A stretch of DNA of 64,000 nucleotides from Ailurus styani (taxonomy: Eukaryota > Chordata > Mammalia > Carnivora > Ailuridae): positions 8,094,916 through 8,158,915 of the forward strand of contig LNAC01000008.1 of the NCBI GenBank assembly GCA_002007465.1. Reading direction: 5' to 3'. The stretch's first letter is position 1. Each line of letters begins with the position of its first letter. A program made the position numbers and the translations under genes. Below the pieces are notes generated by a model, which was given only the letters and a program-made list of their open reading frames with translations, searched no databases and was not told where the DNA came from. Below are positions 55,601 to 64,000 of the stretch, piece by piece.

Positions 55601-58600
55601 CAAACTCAACAACACAAGCAACGACAGGTGTTGGCGAGGATGCGGAGAAAGGGGAACCCTCTTGCACTGTTGGTGGGAATGCAAATTGTTGCAGCCTCCA
55701 TGGAAAACAGTATAGAGGTTTCTCAAAATTCAAAACAGAGCTATCCTACAATCCAGCAATCACACTACCAGGTATTTTCCCAAAGAACACAAAAATACTT
55801 ATTCAAAGGGATACATGCACCTCAATGTTGAAGCAGCATTATCTTCAAGAGCCGAATTATGGAAGCAGCTCAAGTGATCAGTTAAATCAATTTAACTGAT
55901 TGATAAATGGGTAAAGAAGATGTGGTATATAAACGATGGAATATTATTCGGCCATTAAAAAGGATGAAATCTTGCCATTTGCAACAACATGGATGGACCT
56001 AGGAACTATAATGCTAAGCAAAATAAGTCAATCAGAGAAAGACAAAATACCACATGATCTCACTCATATGTGGAATTTAAGAAACAGAACAAGCAAGCAA
56101 AGGGGGAAAAAGAGAGAGAGAGAGACAAATCAAGAAACAGATTGAACTCTAGAGAATAAACTGCGGGTTACCAGAGGGGAGGTAAGGTGAGAGGTGGGGG
56201 AAATAGGGGATGAGGATTAAGGAGGGCACTGGTTGTGATGAGCACCGGGTGATGTGTGGAAGCGATGAATCACCATATTGTACGCTTGAAACTACTAGAA
56301 CGTGGCATGCTAACTAACCGGAATTTAAATGAAAACCTAAAAAAACCCTCCAATGAAGATAAATTCAGACCAATGGCTTTGCTGGTAAATTCTACCAAAT
56401 ATTTAGAGTTTAACCAGTACTTCTCAAACACTTCCCAAAAAAAAACAGAAGAAGGAACACTTCCTAACTTCTTTTGTGGGCATAAACCAAGTAAAAAAGA
56501 ATCAAATTCCTGAAATCAGAAATGAAAGTGGGAAGATTACTACAGACTTAAGAAAACAAAAACAATTATGAGTGCTATGAACAATCGTATGCCAGCATAA
56601 TGGATAACTTAGATGAAAGAGACCAATTTCTAAACACATGAGCTACCAAAAAAAGCAGATGAAACAAAATTATGGTAAATTGAAAAAAAAAAAATCTCTA
56701 GGGACACCTGGGTGGCTCAGCTGGTTAAGCATCTGCCTTTGGCTAGGGTTGTGACCCTGGAGTCCTGGGATCGAGACCCACATCAGGCTCCTTGCTCCTT
56801 GCATTGGGGAGCTTGCTTCTCCCTCTGCCTGCCACTCCCCACTGCTTGTGTGTGCTCTGACAAATACATAAATAAAACCTTTAAAAAAATGTTTAACAAA
56901 ATAACTCTCTAAACATTTTCTTTTGGAGAATTTCAACTAGATCCTCAAAGGAAAGTAAGACCATGAAGAGCGCTCAGTCACACGGATCCGCCCATGACAG
57001 GTACAGGAGACTCCAGGCCAGTAATGAACGCATTTCCGTGTGTTTGCAAATTTGACAAACAGGCAAAAGTGTTGGGAACCTTTGTCTTCAGGATTCTATG
57101 GCCCCCGGGGAAGAGAGGGAGGTCTCCCAGAGGGGTAGAGCTGGCCACATCCCCCCTACCCCACCACGCCCTCACACCTGAGTGATGGGTGACAGCTGGG
57201 AGAGGGTGGGTGACACCTGCTGGGCCTGCTGCCTCCTCGCATCCGCGCTCAGGGACAACGGGCTGACGCCGGCCGGGCGGTGCTGTGGTGAGGAGCCTGG
57301 CGTGCTCATCCCTGAAAGGCAGGACAGGACAGAAGGGCGGGCATGACTCTAGCCTCCAGAGGGCTGCTCACACATCATGATCACTGCTGAGAACAGCCCC
57401 GTCAAAATCAGAATCCACTGTGTCCTGATCACCAAACCCAGGGCGCCCCCTCCAAGGCCCCAATGCTTGTGTGGGCTCTGTTCTCCTTCCTGACCCTTCC
57501 CCATGCTGCCCAACACTCTCCCACTGATCCTAACATCCCTCTAAGAGGGGTGTGTTCCGCAGGCCCCGCCAATCAGCACTTCCCTGCCTCGGGACCACCC
57601 CAAGATTGGCTCCCAGATGGACATGCTACCAGACTGGCCCAATGAGAGCCTGCCCTGGGACTTTGGATGGAACTCCAAGGAAGGACGTCTGGAGCTGTGT
57701 AGGGGGAGCATCACGAGGCTGCAAGGGGCAGACCCATCTGGAGAATCAGGGGCTGAGTGGTAGAGGCAGCACCTGAACCCTGGATCCAGCCAGACTGGTG
57801 CTTCCTGGTTTTGGGAGATCATCAGCGCCCTTTTTTGCCTAAACTGGCTTGGGGATGGGTTAGCTTCAAGAAAGCTGGTCCTGGGGGCGCCTGGGTGGCT
57901 CAGTCAGTTAAGCGTCTGCCTTCGGCTCAGGTCATGATCCCAGGGTCCTGGGATCTGGCCCAAGTCAGGCTCCCTGCTCAGCTGGGAGTCTGCTTCTCCC
58001 TCTGCCCGTCCCCTGCCCACCCCGGCTGGTGTGCACGTGTGCTCTCTTAAATAAATAAATAAAATAGTTTTAAAAAAGGAAAAAAGAAAGAAAGCTGGTC
58101 CTGTCCAGAAACTGCAGTGTCTCTAAAGCCTCGTGCTCTTCTTATCCTCCTCCAACAAAATTGTACCTTCCTGTAACCATTCCTTCAGCCCCTCCCCCCC
58201 ACCCCTCCCCCTCGTGTGCTGTCCATGCTGGACCATCAGCCCTGCTGGAAACTCAGTTACTCTCTATCTTCTTGCAATACCTATGTTCCTGATTGAGGTC
58301 CTGTCAGGAGGGCTCCATGCTGCCCTTTCCCTCCCCCAGCAAGCCTATCCCTGGATGTGTCTGTCATGAAGGAGCCGAGTGAGATCAAGTTCAGTATGGC
58401 AACAGTTGGGGCCTGCCCCAACCTGGGGCCCTGTGCCAGGGGGGCAACAGGCCTCCTGATGATGCCTGGGGGAGCCCTGGGGGCTTGGCCTGATCTCCCA
58501 GACTTGGTTTCCTTATCCTTGAGATGGAGATGATAACAGCCACCCTCAAGAGTTCACTGTGAGGCCCTAATGAGGTTGCAAGCAGGCTCTGAAGACAGTC

Positions 58601-61600
58601 TGGCCCGCAGTCAAGGCCAATGCAGGAGCCTGACTCACCCGGGGTAGCTGGGCCCATCCTGCTGAGGGCATCACATCAACCTGGTTCCAGCAGGTGAGAC
58701 GGCGGGCTCCCAGGCCAAGGGGAAGGCACCGAGCCTGCACTGAGGGGAGAAGACGGACAGCCTTCTCCACCCCGGGCAGCTGCTCACTGTGCAAGGCAAG
58801 CCTGGTCACGCCCGCACTTCCCCTTGGCCACCCTGGCAGCTCCACTCAGCTGTGCACCGCAGGGGGGCCTGGCACCTCTGAGTGCTCCCGAGGCAGAGAC
58901 TCGGCTTCCAGGTTATGCACAGACCTTGGGCCCCAGAATGAGGCTGCTGCACACACAGCAATATCAAGGGAGTGGGGGAGGCATGGACAAGAAGCCTGAG
59001 CAGGAAGAGTCCAGGAGATGCCCGGTAGGAGAACACTCAGAGTCAGGCCCACAGGCTGCTCCCTCCCCTTCTCTGAGCATCCACGGCCTCTTATGTCCTT
59101 CAGGTTGAGAACACGCCACACCCAGGGAGCAGTGATGTCAGGGCTTGGTGAGCAGCAGAGGCAAAGGCCAAGGCCAGGAGAGAGAGGGTCAGGGAGACAA
59201 CAGGGGCTGGGGGCAAAGCGGACCATCTCAAGGCACAGGACCTTGACCCACCACTGCTGGGCCTTCCGATGCTTCAAGAGAAGCCAGAAATCCCGAGTCT
59301 TAACATGCACTCTCCTGATTTTTAAATGTTGATTCAAACATCACGCACGCAACCATGGGCCAGACAAAACACACCGGTAGGCTGGATTTGGCGCTTGGGC
59401 TGCCAGCCTCTGTCTACCCGGAATACAAGGGAGTTTTTAATCCTCTGCTGGGCTGCAGAGTGAGCTCCTGGTCTCTCACTGGGCGGGCCACCACCCCAGG
59501 AGAGGCCAGTTGGGCCGGGAGGGCAGACGGACGCCTTGCTGTTCAATTCCTTTTGGCAACCTGGATCACCTTCGGGAAAAGGAGTGAGGCCAGCTGGAAG
59601 GGAAGTCTGGGGCGGGCAGGGAGAGCTGCCAGGGGAGGGCAGGCCAGGTGGCAGGGGCCCAGCCTAAGGCACGCAAGCCTTGTGTGCGGGGCCGGCGGGC
59701 CTCGGAGCCGTGCCAGGAAGGAGGACCTGGGCCTGCCCTCCTCCAGGTTCTGGCCAACAACCAGGAAAACGACCTCAGCAAATGAGCAAGAGGACGAGAG
59801 GGGCCGCTGTCTCCCTGGCGGGGACGCCTCCCAGTCTTCCTCGCGGGGCTCACGTTCTGACTGGCGGGTGGGCTGGGGGGGCGGCTTCCACGTGTGCCAG
59901 GGGCCGGCGGCTCGGCCTGATTTAAAATGCGCCCAGAAAGCGGAGCCCCTGCCAGGCGAGCTGCTCGAGCGGCAGGTTCGCAAACAACCGAACACATGTC
60001 AGACATTACTGGGCTGCCGCTCCCAGCCAGGCGGGCCAGGGTCTGGGCCCCACGCTCAGGGTCTGCGCTTGTTCCCGCGTCTATGGCTTTCACATGTGCT
60101 GTGTTTTCCTGTGCTTGTTTAGACTCGGCGTGGGCCGGAGGTGCGCCGCTCCCGGGCGGGCGCTGGGGGGCTGCCAAGGACCCTCTGGAGGAGGGGGTGG
60201 TGCTCTGGAGGCCACGGCGAGACGTGAGGAGAAAGACAGGGGGCCAGGAAACAGCGGTGTCTGCACAAGGGCCCCCCACACCAACATCGCCAGAGCCAAC
60301 CTTCCGATTTCTTGCTTCGTGCAGGCCTGTGTGGATGCTGCCTGCCCACCCACCTCTCAGGAGGCCGTGGGTCTCAGGCTCCCCTGAATCTGCTCATTTT
60401 GTCTTCCAGGCCCTCCGTCGGTAGGGGAGGGGGGAACGGCGGGGGCTGGCGCCCTCTGCCTAGTGGCTGAGTCTGGGTGGGCATGGGGCCAGGGGTGCAC
60501 AAGCAGGAACAGAGCCTCAGTGTTAGGCCAGGGTCTCGGTCCCCTTTGCACTGTGTGGCTTCTATTTCCTTGTCTAGAAACCTAGGAACACCTACATTGT
60601 TCTCAACACCCCTCGCCTGTCAGCACCAAAGCCAGGAACGACCCTGGGCTCCTCAAGTTCCTCTGCTCCCTACACGGACCCAGCTCCCAGGCCAGCCAAC
60701 TTCACCCGGAAGTCTCTCTAGGACGTTCGATGGGGCCCTGCCCTGATGCTGCCACGCCTCCTGAGAGCCCATTCCCCCTGGGCAGCCAGAAAGGCTGTGG
60801 CAGCTGTGTACCGGAGCACGCGATTCTCCCTGAGGAAACCCTGCATGGTGCTGCCCGCCACGCCTGAGACGGAGGTGTGACACGCAGGTGGACGGGACGA
60901 GCGTTGGCTCCCAAGCAGGACAGAGGGCACAGCAAGGTTGTGCTCTCACTGGCCACCAAGTCCTGACACGGGTGGATCACAGAGGGGTCCCCCCATAGCC
61001 CGTCCTGCCACAAGGCTGTAGGGGCTGCCTTATCTCCTCCCTGGATGCAAACCCTCACATCCCACAGTCCACATGGGTGCAAGAATGACAGTGGGGACGT
61101 GGGGGTCATAGTGGGGATATGGGAGAGCCAGGCCTGGCCCAGGGGACAGATGAGAGCAAAGGAGTGACTCAAAAGCAGCAGGGTGAATGCAGAAAAGCAA
61201 TGCAGAGTGAGACTCGGGGAGAGGCTATGTGGGCAGGGGGCCAAGTCGGCTCACTGAGAAGAGGAGGTGTGAGTGGGGATGGAGTGGGTAAGGGGCCCTG
61301 CAGTCACCTGGAGGAAAAGGAGGACTGTGGAAGAGGGGCAGCATGTGCCAAGGCCCTGAGGCAAGCTCACTGGCTGGACAGGAGATGGCATAGGAGGTAG
61401 GGGTAGGTGGGGATGGGGGCAGGAGAGCAAGTCAGAGGGTGAACTGGACCTCCCAGGCCCTGGGGTCTTAGGTTTTCACTGGAAGTCAACGACCCGTGCA
61501 AGGTGTGCAGACAAGAGTCACAAGGTGATTCTGGGTGAGAAGAGGCTGGGAGCTGAGGGGTTGGGTAGAGGGCAGGCAGGTGGAGGCCATGCAAGGTGGA

Positions 61601-63000
61601 GGGGGTCCAAGTTGGGCTGGGTCTTACTGGTGGGGCTGCACCAACAGGTCAGGGCAGGCAAGAGAACAGGGCAAACCACTGGGAAACAGTGCTGCTCGTC
61701 CCCAGGGGAGCAGGACTAGGGCAGCACTGGGAGGCATTAGGAAGGTGATGGGACCGTGGGATGTCCCCATGGACATGGCTTGGGCTGGAGTGTCCCAAGC
61801 AGGGGACACCGTCAGTCAGTGGGTGCGAGGGAGTGTGGAGGGAGCAGGTCAGGCCTGGTCCTGTCCCTCTGTGAAGAGCTGAGGACAAGGAGAGGCAGGG
61901 GGAAAGCCTGGTATACCCCACAGGTCAAACCCTTGGGGGCTCTCCTCCTAGAACGTTCTGGACTCACCCAGTACCCCTTTAGAACCACTGTCTGATCCCT
62001 GGGGACACTGGGAGTTTTCCCACCTCCAGGCCGCTGCCAAAGCTGTGTGCCCACCGCCTGGGATGCGGTTCCTGGGCAGTTCTGGAAAATGCCCAGCCCC
62101 GGGGGCAGGTCCTGCCTCCCACTCCGTGCCCGGCACCTTGGACGGCACCCTGCCAAATCATCACTCAAACCCACGAGTTGCCTTCGCTAGATGCGGCGCT
62201 CCACCAGGGAAGGTGGTCTGCCCCCGCCTGGCCTGGCCTTACCCTGGCTGGCGCCGCCGATGCCCAGATGAGTCAGGTTGGCTGCGAGGTTGCCGGTGCT
62301 GCTGGAGCTGCTGAGCGCGGGGAAGGTGGGCTCCTCAGGGTCCAGTGGGGTCGGGAGGGGGGAGGGGAAGTGTATGTTGGTCAGGTCGGGCAGGGAGCCC
62401 CCTGTGTTGTGGGTGGCAGGGATCAGGGCTGTAGTGTTTTCCTGGTCAGCGGATGGAAAGATGCTGGGGGGAAGGCCAGACAGAGGGGGGAGGTGAGCTC
62501 TCGCCCCGGCCCATTCTCCCCCAGGAGCTGTGGGGGGGGTGAGGGGGTGGGGAGACTGGCACAAAAACATCAGGGGGCACGGAACGGTACCCCGGGATCG
62601 GGTGCTGCCAGGTTCGGCCTGCACCTCCAATGGGACCTCGGGAAACAGCCTATCTACGCAGGAGAGGGGGCTGGGGTGAGGGTCCTCCTGCCACCCAGGC
62701 ACCGGGTGTGTCTGATGAGCACGGGAGCTGGGGCTGAGTGGCGGGAAGAGGGGGCTCGGTCCCTGCAGGCAGGGAGGGGTAGGAGGGCCCCTTCTTCCCC
62801 TCCCCCGCCCCCAGCCCGGTGAGGCCTGTTGGACAGCTGCCAGCACGGGGCAGCCCTCTTGTCAGGACTTGCAGCCTCCTGAGCGGATGGGAAGCCCGGG
62901 GGTCATCTGAACAGCCCCAATAGCCCTGGGCATGCAGGGCGGGCCCTGCTGAGACTTACTTGATCCCGGGGACCTCGCAGGACTTGGGCCTGGACCCCGT
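46407..63000 (-). CDS. CRTC1: CRTC1 (TORC1/MECT1), 3' eight coding exons
   Basis: CREB-regulated transcription coactivator 1. It shuttles from cytoplasm to nucleus when cAMP/calcium signals cause dephosphorylation, then binds the CREB bZIP domain and activates transcription, chiefly in neurons. Minus-strand exons in transcript order: 63000-62960, 62463-62243, 57311-57178, 54262-53951, 51899-51795, 48721-48635, 48021-47841, 46618-46407. All have AG/GT borders and join in frame to 430 residues plus stop. They hold the central regulatory region with the GGSLP site (Ser245 in human), the Ser/Pro/Gln-rich and polyproline region, and the C-terminal transactivation domain. The N-terminal CREB-binding coiled coil and earlier phosphosites are encoded beyond the right edge. 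By comparison with human these are probably exons 7-14 of 14. Confidence 0.97.
46619..47840 (-). other. CRTC1: CRTC1 intron 13
   Basis: About 1.2 kb intron. MIR-like sequence at about 47020-47080 (ACAATGCCACCTTAGGCCTTAGTTTCCC). No other element seen. Confidence 0.8.
47841..48021 (-). CDS. CRTC1: CRTC1 exon 13
   Basis: [20 protein letters not shown] then [20 protein letters not shown] and IPNIILT. Acceptor CCCCTACAG, donor GTGAGG; 181 bp, ends in phase 1. Confidence 0.97.
48635..48721 (-). CDS. CRTC1: CRTC1 exon 12
   Basis: [20 protein letters not shown] then RQANALSHQ. Acceptor TCTGCAG, donor GTGAGC; 29 codons, phase 0 to 0, so skipping would keep the frame. Confidence 0.97.
48722..51794 (-). 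other. CRTC1: CRTC1 intron 11
   Basis: About 3.1 kb, GC-rich. MIR-like piece near 51190-51250 (GCCTCAGTCTCCTCATCTGTTGAGATGGGGACAG). No CAN-SINE or exon seen; open frames on both strands lack domains. Confidence 0.75.
51795..51899 (-). CDS. CRTC1: CRTC1 exon 11
   Basis: [20 protein letters not shown] then [15 protein letters not shown]; a Ser/Pro-rich region. Acceptor GTCACAG, donor GTAAGG; 35 codons, phase 0 to 0. Confidence 0.97.
51900..53950 (-). other. CRTC1: CRTC1 intron 10
   Basis: About 2.05 kb. A CA-rich stretch lies at about 52190-52250 and an MIR-like piece at about 52565-52690 (GGATTTAGACCCTGCTCTGTTCCCAG...). No exon seen. Confidence 0.75.
53951..54262 (-). CDS. CRTC1: CRTC1 exon 10: polyproline/glutamine region
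   Basis: [20 protein letters not shown], then a low-complexity Pro/Gln tract (about 54085-54190), [38 protein letters not shown] and S. 104 codons, phase 0 to 0. Acceptor CCCCCAG, donor GTAAGC. The Pro/Gln tract varies in length between species. Confidence 0.97.
55180..56690 (+). mobile_element. Older LINE-1 fragment carrying a nested L1
   Basis: Outer L1 ORF2 sequence 55210-55349 (GACAAGTTCCTAGAAACACACAAACTATC ... GAGATTGAATCAGTAATCAAAAACCTCCC) continues at about 56354-56690 (CAGACCAATGGCTTTGCTGGTAAATTCTACCAAAT ...), in the correct L1 order. It is antisense to CRTC1. Confidence 0.85.
55350..56340 (+). mobile_element. Nested 5'-truncated LINE-1 with target-site duplication
   Basis: Starts inside ORF2 (GGGAAGATACTTGCAAATGAC), includes TGCACTGTTGGTGGGAATGCAAATTG and GAATATTATTCGGCCATTAAAAAGGATGAAATCTTGCC, and ends in the carnivore L1 3' UTR (GAGCACCGGGTGATGTGTGGAAGCG ...). 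Flanked by AAAAACCTCCCAA (55337-55349) and AAAAACCCTCCAA (56341-56353), a near-perfect 13-bp duplication. Confidence 0.88.
56701..56888 (+). mobile_element. CAN-SINE in CRTC1 intron 9
   Basis: GGGACACCTGGGTGGCTCAGCTGGTTAAGCATCTGCC head, AAATACATAAATAAAACCTTTAAAAAAA tail. Confidence 0.93.
57178..57311 (-). CDS. CRTC1: CRTC1 exon 9
   Basis: [20 protein letters not shown] then [20 protein letters not shown] and PITQ. Acceptor CTTTCAG, donor GTGTGA; 134 bp, joins the phase-1 end of the previous exon and ends in phase 0. Confidence 0.96.
57312..62242 (-). other. CRTC1: CRTC1 intron 8
   Basis: About 4.9 kb. CAN-SINE at 57884-58087. MIR-like sequence at about 58490-58600. GC-rich 59480-60440 has long open frames on both strands without recognisable domains. 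Around 61340-61375 is a piece of the old repeat also seen at 21490. Confidence 0.75.
57884..58087 (+). mobile_element. CAN-SINE with 16-bp target-site duplication
   Basis: Complete copy (GGGGCGCCTGGGTGGCTCAGTCAGTTAAGCG head, AAATAAATAAATAAAATAGTTTT tail). AAGAAAGCTGGTCCTG is present at 57868-57883 and 58088-58103 without mismatch. Confidence 0.96.
62243..62463 (-). CDS. CRTC1: CRTC1 exon 8: regulatory phosphosite region
   Basis: [20 protein letters not shown] then [40 protein letters not shown] and [11 protein letters not shown]. The GGSLPDL serine matches human Ser245, a SIK-type phosphosite bound by 14-3-3. Acceptor CCCCCCAG, donor GTAAGG; 221 bp. Confidence 0.97.
62464..62959 (-). other. 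CRTC1: CRTC1 intron 7
   Basis: Short 496-bp GC-rich intron with nothing recognisable. Confidence 0.85.
62960..63000 (-). CDS. CRTC1: CRTC1 exon 7 (41 bp)
   Basis: [13 protein letters not shown] plus the first two bases of Asn. Acceptor CTTTCAG, donor GTAAGT; phase 0 in, phase 2 out. Confidence 0.95.
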
Positions 63001-64000
63001 CTGAAAGAGAAGACAGCAGAGGCTGAGCGGGCCTCCTCGCGCGTTGCAGCTCCTCGGGGCGCAGCTGACCGTGCTAACTGAGGTGGGGGGCGGTTATCAG
63101 ACCCCAGGATGTCTCACAAACCAGAACCAGGCAGCCTCAAAGGCCAAGGGGCCTGTCCCGGATGTGCGCAGAGGCAAAAGCAAGAGTGATACACAGAGGG
63201 CTCTCAGCGGCTCCCACCTCCAGCTCCTGCCCTTGGTGGCAAGCGGGCCCATCCCAGCCTAGCTCCGCCTGCCCCTAAAGTGGGCACAGCAGACAGGGGT
63301 GACATGGTCCCTTGTCAGAGCAGGTGTTTGAGGAAGAACGTGCCTTGTCCACTCTTTATACCTGAAAACCCCAGGGGCACGCCACAGGGGTTAGACACCA
63401 GCTCAGCGATGGGGCCACTGGAAACCCGGACACCCCAAGGCCAATCCCCTGTTCCATTTCTGGACCAGAGCGGGTGGGGCTCCTGGGGAAGGAGCTGCCT
63501 CCGCTCAGCATCCATTTGTACATCACATGGGGCAGCACCATGAACTCGCAGAAGGTGCTGCCCATGCCCCCAGCAGACCCGCCTGCCAGCAGCCCCCCAG
63601 CTCTGGCTCCCGCAGGGACCCATGGAGCCATGGGTGCGCCCATGTCCCCACCACCTGAGGACGAAGGTCAAAGACTCCGGCTGCCCTGGGGGCTGGGGAG
63701 GGGGTCCTAGGAAAAGCTCGCTGGCAGCAAGACCCTGGTTTCCTCCTCTCGAGCTGAGGCCACTAGGTCACCCAAGAACTGTAGGCTCTGGGCAGAGCCC
63801 CTAGACTCTCATTCAAGGACAAAGGAGAGAACTCTTCAGACAGCGGTAGACGTGACTGGACAGAGCCTGCGTGCTGACAGAGGGCTCCAGCTGTGTCACA
63901 TTCCCTCATTCCCCATCCGCCTCACAGGCCCTCAGGCTGATGTGTTCTTTAGGGATTATCGGCTAGAAGAGGTGGATGCGCTGGCAGAGGGCTGGGCTGG
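63001..64000 (-). other. CRTC1: CRTC1 intron 6 (3' part)
   Basis: No upstream CRTC1 exon is recognisable before the right edge. Unique GC-rich sequence with no gene or repeat identified. Confidence 0.7.

Larger units (their letters stand above)
54263..57177 (-). other. CRTC1: CRTC1 intron 9
   Basis: About 2.9 kb. Contains an MIR-like piece at 54390-54500, a nested LINE-1 insertion (about 55180-56690) and a CAN-SINE (56701-56888). Confidence 0.85.

Noticed and set aside
56701..56740. tRNA gene candidate (tRNA-like head)
   Set aside because: It is the tRNA-derived head of a CAN-SINE, lacking intact tRNA arms; the same applies to the other SINE heads in the window.
59355..60279. Overlapping 255-codon (plus) and 237-codon (minus) frames in CRTC1 intron 8
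   Set aside because: Both strands open over the same GC-rich DNA, no recognisable family, lying inside an intron.

Overview
This is nuclear DNA from a placental mammal of the order Carnivora. It carries many tRNA-derived CAN-SINEs (head like GCCTGGGTGGCTCAG, tail AATAAATAAAATCTTT), LINE-1, MIR and L2 remnants, LTR remnants and spliced vertebrate genes. The SINE interior (for example GCCTCTCTGCCTACTTGTAATCTCT near 16180) leans towards an arctoid such as a mustelid, but that is only an impression.

The window spans three neighbouring genes in the order UPF1 - COMP - CRTC1. I recall the same block, inverted, from human chromosome 19p13.11.

Left edge (1-2600): first coding exon and CpG-rich promoter of UPF1, the nonsense-mediated decay helicase, on the minus strand. 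A 265-bp assembly gap covers its start codon and proximal 5' UTR.

Centre-left (2600-33000): an intergenic desert with no gene I can support. It holds a degraded ERV pol region (about 5250-9300) broken by a CAN-SINE, a MaLR-type LTR (10545-10865), many L1 pieces, about 14 CAN-SINEs, a degenerate tetranucleotide array (27365-27675), and MIR and L2 fragments.

Centre (33040-40650): complete COMP (thrombospondin-5) on the plus strand. All 19 coding exons join in frame to 756 residues: signal peptide, pentamerising coiled coil, four EGF-like modules, calcium-binding thrombospondin type 3 repeats and a C-terminal lectin-like domain. A TATA-like box lies 67 bp before the ATG and a polyadenylation signal 125 bp after the stop.

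Right (41085-64000): the last eight coding exons (probably 7-14) of CRTC1, the CREB-regulated transcription coactivator, on the minus strand. They encode 430 residues to the stop, followed by a long 3' UTR (about 5.3 kb, with a 292-bp gap) that ends roughly 430 bp from the end of convergent COMP.

The three genes have unrelated jobs (RNA surveillance, cartilage matrix, cAMP/calcium-regulated transcription); their adjacency is conserved synteny, not an operon. I found no evidence for a new multi-gene system. The most interesting signals are substitutions in COMP (RGD changed to KGD; the human disease-prone GAC run interrupted), paired Pumilio motifs in the CRTC1 3' UTR, a near-identical 142-bp direct repeat at 4421/5248, nested transposon insertions with clear target-site duplications, and degenerate minisatellites in COMP introns.
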